NCBI GenBank assembly: GCA_002421425.1
Contig: DIJZ01000012.1
Location: 1 to 26,320, forward strand
Source of the DNA: Caldifarciminota bacterium UBA5631
GTDB taxonomy: Bacteria; Hydrothermota; Hydrothermia; UBA1063
Direction of reading: 5' to 3'
Length of the DNA stretch: 26,320 bases
Shown here: one piece after another, positions 7,357 through 13,376 of the stretch
How positions within the stretch are numbered: position 1 is the first letter of the stretch
Layout of the letters: each line of letters starts with the position of its first letter
Notes under the pieces: generated by a model
Seen by the model: only the letters and a program-made list of their open reading frames with translations
Told to the model about the DNA's origin: nothing
Databases searched by the model: none
Made by a program: the position numbers and the translations under genes

Positions 7357-8295
7357 GTGAAAGAAATGATTCTTGAAGTAATTAACCTTACGAAGGCTTT
7401 CGAAAGCGAAGGCACAAAAATATTAGCGAACAATAATATTTCTTTCAAGGTCTACGAAGGAGAAATTTTGGGAATATTGGGGGCTAACGGTGCAGGGAAA
7501 ACCACTTTGATTAAGCAGATTGCAACCCTTTTAATCCCTGATTCTGGGGATATTTTGTATAGGGGGACGTCCATTGTTAAACATCCTGAGGTAATAAGAG
7601 GTCGTTTCTCATTCCTGCAGGAGGGAATGAGAAATGTATACCCTTATCTGACAGCAGAAGCTAACTTGCTTTATTTTGCCTATTTAAACCACATCCCTGC
7701 AAGAGTTGCAAAAAATAAAAGCGAAGAATTGTTGAAAAGAATGGGTTTATACGAAGTAAAAGATAACTATGTTTACACTTTCTCATCGGGGATGAATAAG
7801 AAACTTGCAATTGCTACTTGCCTTATAAATGATCCAGAGACAGTGTTTCTTGATGAGCCATTTTCGGGACTGGATTTGATTGCCTCCATAGAACTTATGG
7901 ATTTTTTGAGGTCCTTAGTGATGGAAAGTGGAAAGACATTCCTCATTGCAGATCATAGACTGGATTTTATTGAAAAAGTTGCGAATAGAGTATTATGGAT
8001 TAAGGATGGGAATGTGGTTATGGAAGGAAGCACAGTTGAGATGAAAACTATTCGGAAGGAAAAAGAGTTCATCATTTACTTGCAAAATTCAATTGAAACA
8101 CAAAATGCTTTAAAGGAAAAGGATGTGGAGTTCCAAGTCCTGTCAGATGAGGTATTGAAGGTAGAAGTCTCGCTGGATCGCAAAGATTACTTATCTATTA
8201 TTATTTCTAACTTTGATGTATTGAATATAGAGAAAAAAGAACTGGATTTTGAGGCAATTTTTAAGGAGTTGTACTCCCGTGCTAAAAACAATTGA
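7357..8295 (+). CDS. ABC-2 type exporter ATPase
   Basis: The 312-residue protein has one ABC domain: Walker A GANGAGKTT (42-50), a Q-loop in FLQEG, signature FSSGM (142-146, replacing canonical LSGGQ), Walker B TVFLDEP, and the H-loop His in LIADHR. The last ~90 residues form the extra C-terminal region typical of DrrA/CcmA-like export ATPases. It would energise export together with the permease that overlaps it by 17 bases. It opens the peptide-maturation cassette, and the start is fixed by the promoter. The cargo is unproven; the peptide encoded 150 bases after the permease, or self-immunity against it, is the natural candidate. Confidence 0.9.
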   Translation: MKEMILEVINLTKAFESEGTKILANNNISFKVYEGEILGILGANGAGKTTLIKQIATLLIPDSGDILYRGTSIVKHPEVIRGRFSFLQEGMRNVYPYLTAEANLLYFAYLNHIPARVAKNKSEELLKRMGLYEVKDNYVYTFSSGMNKKLAIATCLINDPETVFLDEPFSGLDLIASIELMDFLRSLVMESGKTFLIADHRLDFIEKVANRVLWIKDGNVVMEGSTVEMKTIRKEKEFIIYLQNSIETQNALKEKDVEFQVLSDEVLKVEVSLDRKDYLSIIISNFDVLNIEKKELDFEAIFKELYSRAKNN

Positions 8296-9058
8296 GGCTG
8301 AAGCGCTTAAGTTCTACTATGATGTAAAGCGATATTTGTTCAATTACTTAGTCGGGATTGTTTCTACTACTATCTTTCTAAGTGGTATCTATTACGGACT
8401 CAGATTACTGTATGCTCGCGCGGGAGAAGAGACAGCTTTCGTTGGGTTGCTTTTGTGGCTCTTTTCTTCCTCGGCAATATCTGGTCTTACTGATATTTTA
8501 GCGGAGGAACGATATCTTGGCACATTGGAAAGGATATCAGTAACAAAATCTCCTTTTATTTCAATAGTTGTTTCAAGGCTGATAGTTAATTTTCTCTTTG
8601 GACTATTACAGTTTGTTATTATCGGCAGTATCCTTTATCTCTTGTTTAGGCCTAATTTAGCACCTTTGTTCCCATCCTCAAGAGTCTTCTTTATGCAACT
8701 TGTTGTCGCGGTTTTTCTGCTTCTCTCTCTTTATGGCTTTGGTTTCTTTATTGGCTCATTAAGTTTAATTTTTAAACGTGTAGGGGCATTTAGCAATGTT
8801 CTTGAATATCTTATTTTATTTTTCTCAGGAATTGTAATACCATGGGAGAAAATACCGTTTTTCTTGCAAGTTTTTGCTAATTTCCTACCTATGACATGGG
8901 GAATAAGAACGCTCATTTTAATAAAAATGGGAGAGCCTTTCTTGTTTAGCTTTCTTAATTGTGTTTTGTACTCACTTGTAGTTGTGTTGGTTGGCAATAT
9001 CACATTTCACTGTGCTGTGATTTTTGTCAAAAGGAAAGGGGAATACGCATTCTTCTGA
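8279..9058 (+). CDS. ABC-2 type exporter permease
   Basis: The 259-residue integral membrane protein shows about six hydrophobic segments. After the second comes the ABC-2 coupling motif EERYLGTLERISVTKSP, close to the E-R-x2-G-T-L-E consensus. A cytoplasmic end (VKRKGEYAFF) follows the last segment. The frame is open from a TTG at 8249, but GTG 8279 is preceded by AAGGAG (8263-8268) at a 10-base distance, which gives the usual short cytoplasmic N-terminus, so I start there. It overlaps the ATPase end by 17 bases. One ATPase and one permease suggest a complex of two copies of each. Confidence 0.87.
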   Translation: MLKTIEAEALKFYYDVKRYLFNYLVGIVSTTIFLSGIYYGLRLLYARAGEETAFVGLLLWLFSSSAISGLTDILAEERYLGTLERISVTKSPFISIVVSRLIVNFLFGLLQFVIIGSILYLLFRPNLAPLFPSSRVFFMQLVVAVFLLLSLYGFGFFIGSLSLIFKRVGAFSNVLEYLILFFSGIVIPWEKIPFFLQVFANFLPMTWGIRTLILIKMGEPFLFSFLNCVLYSLVVVLVGNITFHCAVIFVKRKGEYAFF

Positions 9059-9114
9059 CAAATAAGATACCAGTTGCTGTTCGAAGCAATTTATATTCTT
9101 AATAAAAGGTCAAG

Positions 9115-9132
9115 TGTGAGAAATTTTTCACA
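9115..9132. promoter_or_regulatory. Palindromic operator candidate upstream of peptide gene
   Basis: TGTGAGAAA (9115-9123) and TTTTTCACA (9124-9132) form an 18-base palindrome with one G-T mismatch. It carries the same TGTGA and TCACA half-sites as the element at 7155-7178 but with an 8-base core instead of 6. It lies between the exporter stop and the peptide gene. Confidence 0.4.
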
Positions 9133-9161
9133 AATTCTATAGATTTTGAAAAGTTTTTCTG

Positions 9162-9189
9162 TTTACAGCGCACTATTTATCGTTATTGT
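9162..9189 (+). promoter_or_regulatory. Weak promoter candidate for peptide gene
   Basis: TTTACA (9162-9167), a 16-base spacer and TATTGT (9184-9189) precede the ribosome site AAAGGAGG (9195-9202). The -10 match is only four of six, so transcription may instead come from the exporter promoter. Confidence 0.3.
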
Positions 9190-9207
9190 ATTGCAAAGGA
9201 GGTAATT

Positions 9208-9330
9208 ATGAATCCTATCAAAATAACAGACTGGGTGGAGGTAATCAGCATCGGGGTCCCAATGTCTAATGCCACAGCGACGGTAGCCGAAAGGTGCTGT
9301 GAGAGAAGTCAGCGGTGTCCAAATGAGTAA
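9208..9330 (+). CDS. Putative RiPP precursor peptide (40 residues, CC...C core)
   Basis: A 40-codon ORF lies behind one of the strongest ribosome sites in the window (AAAGGAGGT, 5 bases before ATG 9208). The leader-like part starts MNPIKITDWVEVISIGVP, mixed hydrophobic and charged, followed by a small-residue stretch SNATATVAE (20-28). The C-terminus is a polar, Cys-containing tail with Cys30, Cys31 and Cys37 (ERCCERSQRCPNE). Size, position immediately before a radical SAM/SPASM gene, and flanking exporters fit a ribosomally made peptide modified at its Cys-rich end, for example by thioether formation. It does not match any precursor family I can name (SCIFF, subtilosin-type, geopeptide, mycofactocin). 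Processing and final structure are inference. Confidence 0.75.
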   Translation: MNPIKITDWVEVISIGVPMSNATATVAERCCERSQRCPNE

Positions 9331-9337
9331 AGTTCTG

Positions 9338-9362
9338 GGGGCGTCGCCGAAGGCGACGCCCC
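9338..9362 (+). other. Strong GC-rich hairpin between peptide and maturase genes
   Basis: GGGGCGTCGCC (9338-9348), loop GAA, and the exact complement GGCGACGCCCC (9352-9362) give an 11-pair perfect stem. No T-run follows; the next bases are TCACAAAGGAG with the maturase ribosome site. It therefore looks like an attenuator, processing signal or 3'-end stabiliser of the peptide transcript rather than a full intrinsic terminator. It could let the short peptide be made in excess over the enzyme. Confidence 0.7.
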
Positions 9363-9381
9363 TCACAAAGGAGTTTTTCAT

Positions 9382-10746
9382 ATGGAGAAATCGTATAAGG
9401 TTTCAAAATACAACCTGTATAGGAACAATTACGTTTATAACCTGAGACAAAGGAGTCTCTTAAGGGTTAATGATTCAATTCTCAAAGCTCTTCAGAATAA
9501 TGAGCTTGAAGATATTCCACCACAAGTAATGAAGCTGCTTCTCGCTTCAGGAATTGTAGTTGGAGGGATTGATGAACTGAAGCTTCTGGAATTCTGGCTT
9601 TCACTTAAGAGTGTTAATACCAATTCTTTAAGTGTTGCCTATATCCCCAACTACGACTGTAACTTCAGATGTACTTACTGTTACGCTCAATCAATGCGTG
9701 ATATTAAGAGACAGGAAAGTGAGAATGTTAATGCGGACTTTCTGAAATGGATAGAGAATCTTTTTGCTCTCGCTGAACCTCGGAGTTTTGAAATTACATT
9801 TCATGGGGGTGAACCTTTGCTTTCAAAACATGAAATTTTGTTTCTTTGCAAAAGTATTACTGAGCTCTGTCAAAAATATGACGTAAGGTTAAAGGACATT
9901 TCATTTGTTACCAATGGGAGCTTGCTTGATAAGGGTTTTGTTGAAGAAGTTTTACGTCTTGGAATCCCCTGCAGAGCCTTGGTGACTCTTGATGGTACTG
10001 AGAATATTCACAATGGACGCAGGTTTGATATTGAAGGTAAAGGGACTTTTTCGGTAATAGTTGATAATGTGATTCTGGCCCTCAATCTCGGGATGTTTGT
10101 GACAGTAGGCTTTAACTACGACAGGCAAAACTATACCGATATCCCTTACTTTCTAGATTTTCTTGTTGAGAAAGGGTTTGATAAGAGACCCAACTTTCAG
10201 TTGATATTTGGAGCGGTGAGAAAGGGCTTGGATCAGGAGAGCGTAGAGCATTTTAAAAAGTTCGAAATGGGTCAGGTGGAATCAGCAAAAGTCTTAATGT
10301 GGGCTTATGGAGAAGCAATAAAAAGGGGGATAAGAATCGTGGAGCCTCTTGGTGCGGGATTGTGTACTTTCAAGAAGCCCTGGAGTTTTATTGTTGATTA
10401 CAGAGGCGATGTTTTCAAATGTGTCACAATGGCTGGACATGATGAGTCAAAAATCGGTTCGATTTATGAACCTTTTGAAGTCCTGGTGCAGAGGTCTGTA
10501 GACTATGTTCTGCCGTATCATTGGGAAAAGTATTCCCTTTGTAAAGAATGTGTTTATCTGCCGGTTTGCCTCGGAGGTTGCTTTGAACAGGCTTTGATAA
10601 GGAAAAAGAAGTTCGACTGTAGAAAGCGGTACTTTGAGAATCTTTTTCCGTATCTCATTGACCTCACAGCAAGGCTCTATGGAGAGCATCCGGAGCTGAC
10701 TAAAGGTCAGAAACTTGAACATATTTTCGGAATTGAGCAAATTTAA
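9382..10746 (+). CDS. Radical SAM/SPASM peptide maturase
   Basis: The 454-residue enzyme has three parts. Residues 1-80 (SKYNLYRNNYVYNL...) resemble the winged-helix, PqqD-like leader-binding region at the front of peptide maturases. The radical SAM core has C93-x3-C97-x2-C100 (CNFRCTYC) for the SAM-binding 4Fe-4S cluster and FHGGEPLL as the GGE motif. The C-terminal SPASM domain is complete: C328-x13-G-x4-C347, then C387-x2-C390-x5-C396-x3-C400, then C413, enough for two auxiliary clusters. Such enzymes install thioether or C-C/C-X crosslinks in peptides. Its ATG has GGAG 7 bases upstream and follows the 40-residue peptide gene by 51 bases. Radical chemistry on that peptide is inferred from context. 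Confidence 0.92.
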   Translation: MEKSYKVSKYNLYRNNYVYNLRQRSLLRVNDSILKALQNNELEDIPPQVMKLLLASGIVVGGIDELKLLEFWLSLKSVNTNSLSVAYIPNYDCNFRCTYCYAQSMRDIKRQESENVNADFLKWIENLFALAEPRSFEITFHGGEPLLSKHEILFLCKSITELCQKYDVRLKDISFVTNGSLLDKGFVEEVLRLGIPCRALVTLDGTENIHNGRRFDIEGKGTFSVIVDNVILALNLGMFVTVGFNYDRQNYTDIPYFLDFLVEKGFDKRPNFQLIFGAVRKGLDQESVEHFKKFEMGQVESAKVLMWAYGEAIKRGIRIVEPLGAGLCTFKKPWSFIVDYRGDVFKCVTMAGHDESKIGSIYEPFEVLVQRSVDYVLPYHWEKYSLCKECVYLPVCLGGCFEQALIRKKKFDCRKRYFENLFPYLIDLTARLYGEHPELTKGQKLEHIFGIEQI

Positions 10747-10797
10747 AATGAACGAGGGTCAGAACAGGCTTTAAAATTTTGTTTCTCATATACCGTT

Positions 10798-11790
10798 ATG
10801 AGCAGTCCAATTGTTGTAAATAGCCTGAGAAAAGTATATAGAAGACACCTAAGAGAGCCAGGTATAAAGGGTATATTGCGGGGTATTTTTGCTCGTGAAT
10901 ACATAGAAGTTGAAGCACTAAGAGTAGTATCTTTTGAAATTTCATCAGGTGAGTTTGTGGGATATATCGGTCCAAACGGTGCCGGTAAAACCACGACGAT
11001 GAAGATTCTGTCGGGTATTTTGTATCCTACTGGTGGGGAAGTGAAGGTTCTAGGGTACTTTCCACCTGAAAGGAAGCGCGATTTCCTGAGAAGAATTTCT
11101 TTTATTATGGGCCAGAAAACCCAGCTCTGGTGGGACCTTCCAGCCATGGATTCTTTCCTTCTACTTAAGAAAATCTATGAAATTCAGGATAGAGAATTTT
11201 ACAGAGAGGTTAATGACCTTGCTGAGCTTTTGAATGTGAAAGACCTTTTGAAAGTTCCCCTTCGCAAACTTTCCCTTGGTGAGAGGATGAAAATGGAGCT
11301 TATTGCAGGGCTATTACATCAGCCTGATGTGGTTTTCCTCGATGAGCCTACCATTGGATTAGACTTTATGTCACAGGAAAAAATCCATGAATTTCTTAAA
11401 TACTACAATGAACGAAAGGGTAAAACCATCATACTTACCAGCCATTACGTGAGAGATATAGAAAAGCTCTGTAAAAGAATCATCTTCATTCATAAGGGGC
11501 AAATCTATTTCGATGGAGACAGAGATGCATTCATTGAAAAATTCACAAAAAACCGGGTAATCGCAGTAAGATTCAAGAAAGTTGTTCCGCGTGATGTAGA
11601 AAAGTTCGGGAAGATCCTTAGGCTCTGTGACAATGAAGTCCGGATAGAGGTGGCCAAGGAAGTGTTGCAGAGCACCCTTCAAGAGATAGTAAAGAGCAAC
11701 GAATTTGAAGGTGTATTCGTTGAAGAACTTTCTCTGGAAGATGCTCTGAAGGAAGTTTTTGAAGGGATTCAAGATGAAAAGAACCAGTAA
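10798..11790 (+). CDS. ABC-2 type exporter ATPase (COG4586-like)
   Basis: The 330-residue protein has Walker A GPNGAGKTT (58-66), an N-terminal insertion before it (HLREPGIKGILRGIFAREYIEV), signature LSLGERMKMEL, Walker B VVFLDEP, H-loop LTSH, and an extended C-terminal domain. The insertion and length are characteristic of the uncharacterised ABC-2 trio COG4586/COG4587/COG3694, and the next two genes are permeases of that trio. It starts 51 bases after the radical SAM gene. A TATACC box lies only 3 bases before the ATG, so I do not claim a promoter; read-through from the maturase is likely. The cargo is unknown. Confidence 0.9.
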   Translation: MSSPIVVNSLRKVYRRHLREPGIKGILRGIFAREYIEVEALRVVSFEISSGEFVGYIGPNGAGKTTTMKILSGILYPTGGEVKVLGYFPPERKRDFLRRISFIMGQKTQLWWDLPAMDSFLLLKKIYEIQDREFYREVNDLAELLNVKDLLKVPLRKLSLGERMKMELIAGLLHQPDVVFLDEPTIGLDFMSQEKIHEFLKYYNERKGKTIILTSHYVRDIEKLCKRIIFIHKGQIYFDGDRDAFIEKFTKNRVIAVRFKKVVPRDVEKFGKILRLCDNEVRIEVAKEVLQSTLQEIVKSNEFEGVFVEELSLEDALKEVFEGIQDEKNQ

Positions 11791-12583
11791 ATACCTGCAG
11801 GTGGTAATTAACACCATTGCTGAAAGCACAGAATTTAGATTCAACCATATACTTAGCTTTCTGGTTGTATCACTGCCACTGATATTCACTGTTCTGCTGT
11901 GGAAAAAAATTTTTGGTGAGACGGAACGAATTGGAATGTTCGACCTCAGGAATATGGTAACTTATTACTTTCTTGTGGTGCTTCTTCAGGATGTCACATA
12001 TCCCGGTCCATTTTGGGAAATTATTGACCACATAAGGGATGGTGGGCTTAATATGTTTCTCAGTAAACCCATCAGCTATCCCGCATATATTTTCTCTCTC
12101 AAGCTGGGTATAAACATCCCATATCTATTATTGTCCGCTGCGATTCTTGCTTTGTTGGGGGTGATGGCGGGCTTTGATAAATATCTTATTTTTCCATCGG
12201 ATCCAATAAATATTGCTTGTTGCTTCTTGTCTTTCTTTCTTGCCGCCTGCTCCGGGTTTATGTTTTCCTTTATTTTCAGTGCTCTTACTTTCTGGTTAGA
12301 GGAGGGAAGGGGAGTTGAAGTTTTCCTTGAGTTCTTGATCAGCCTTTCCAGCGGCGCTATTTTGCCAATTTCTCTTTATCCAAAAGCCTTGAAAGCATTT
12401 TGTAGCATATTACCCTTTAGGTATGTTCTAAACTTTCCTGTGGAAGTGTATCTGGGGATTGTGAAAGGTAGGGAGTTAATAATGGGCCTCGCCATCCAGA
12501 TATTGTGGGTTTTGCTTGCTTTTCTGATTCTCAGGTTTGTCTGGAAATCGGGGTTGAAGGAATATGAAGCGGTTGGTGCATAG
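11774..12583 (+). CDS. ABC-2 exporter permease, DUF990-like (first of two)
   Basis: The 269-residue membrane protein has about six hydrophobic segments. An amphipathic N-terminus precedes FNHILSFLVVSLPLIFTVLL, a cytoplasmic loop carries DHIRDGGLNMFLSKPISYPAY, and the later segments include ILPISLYPKALKAFCSILPF. The loop motif G-x-L-x-x-x-L-x-K-P-I/L is typical of the DUF990-like ABC-2 permeases that pair with COG4586 ATPases. The frame opens at a TTG (11759), but ATG 11774, overlapping the ATPase end by 17 bases and with GAAGGGA upstream, is the better start. It forms a heterodimeric channel with the following gene by inference. Confidence 0.86.
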   Translation: MKRTSKYLQVVINTIAESTEFRFNHILSFLVVSLPLIFTVLLWKKIFGETERIGMFDLRNMVTYYFLVVLLQDVTYPGPFWEIIDHIRDGGLNMFLSKPISYPAYIFSLKLGINIPYLLLSAAILALLGVMAGFDKYLIFPSDPINIACCFLSFFLAACSGFMFSFIFSALTFWLEEGRGVEVFLEFLISLSSGAILPISLYPKALKAFCSILPFRYVLNFPVEVYLGIVKGRELIMGLAIQILWVLLAFLILRFVWKSGLKEYEAVGA

Positions 12584-13376
12584 AGTAAAGTATTATGTTT
12601 CTCTGTGGAAGGAATTTCTATCCATGCAGGTCAAAAGAGAAACTGTTTTCAGAAGTAGCTTTTTGCTGGAGATAGTTTCTTACATATTCTGGTTTGTGTT
12701 CAATATTTTCTTTTTTGGGGTGATTTTCTCTCACACGAGATCGATTGGCGGGTGGGGTCCTTATGAGGTTCTTACTCTCGTTTCAATCAATCAATTGATA
12801 GTGGCACTTTATGATAGTTTTTTAGGGCCAAATTTAAGGAGGTTTCAAACTTATATTGAAAGGGGAGATTTTGACACCTTTGTAATAAAACCTATTGACC
12901 TTCAGTTTTTCATATCTACACGATTTGTGGATCTTAAGCCTCTTTTTTCTATACCTCCGGGTATCCTAACTCTGATATTCGCCCTTTCTATGCGGGGGAG
13001 CCCGCCCGGAGTTTTGGAAATCCTGATTTTCTTTTTGTGTTTCCTGATAGGTCTTGTGATACGCTATGGTCTGGGATTTTTGGTAATGTCGCTTTCTTTT
13101 TACTTCGTAAGGGTATCAGCCCTTCATTCTCTCCAGAGAGAGTTGCTTTCCTTTGCAGGTTATCCGCTTTCCATATACGAAAAATTTGCAAAAGTTTTTT
13201 TTACTTTTATTTTACCCGTAGCCCTTATTGCCAACCTGCCTGCACAGGCTCTTTTGAAATATCGCATTAGTAGCGGAATAGTTCTTTACAGCTGTTTCTT
13301 TGCAGCTGTTATTCTTATTTTTTCAAGAAAATTCTTTAATTATGCCATAAGGAGGTACGAAAGTGCTAGTAGCTAA
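12564..13376 (+). CDS. ABC-2 exporter permease, DUF990-like (second of two)
   Basis: The 270-residue membrane protein has about six hydrophobic segments starting SFLLEIVSYIFWFVFNIFFF. The loop RFQTYIERGDFDTFVIKPID is the same G-x-x-D/L-x-x-x-x-x-K-P-x pattern as in its partner, showing that the two permeases are related. Its ATG lies 20 bases inside the first permease gene with GAAGG just before it, and its own end overlaps the outer-membrane protein gene by 14 bases. This tight overlap suggests the exporter and the outer-membrane protein are made together. Confidence 0.86.
   Translation: MKRLVHRVKYYVSLWKEFLSMQVKRETVFRSSFLLEIVSYIFWFVFNIFFFGVIFSHTRSIGGWGPYEVLTLVSINQLIVALYDSFLGPNLRRFQTYIERGDFDTFVIKPIDLQFFISTRFVDLKPLFSIPPGILTLIFALSMRGSPPGVLEILIFFLCFLIGLVIRYGLGFLVMSLSFYFVRVSALHSLQRELLSFAGYPLSIYEKFAKVFFTFILPVALIANLPAQALLKYRISSGIVLYSCFFAAVILIFSRKFFNYAIRRYESASS

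Noticed and set aside
9163..9381. 72-residue minus-strand ORF opposite the peptide gene
   Set aside because: No ribosome site, crosses the GC hairpin, and the plus-strand peptide has a strong ribosome site and fitting context.
10787..10797. Leaderless promoter for the second exporter ATPase
   Set aside because: TATACC ends only 3 bases before the ATG, too close for the spacing seen at the other seven sites, and no -35 is evident.
10743..11147. 134-residue minus-strand ORF
   Set aside because: Lies antisense to the start and Walker A region of a clear ABC ATPase; no independent support.
11371..11889. 172-residue minus-strand ORF
   Set aside because: A shadow of the second exporter ATPase and permease genes; composition and residues show no family and the plus-strand genes are certain.
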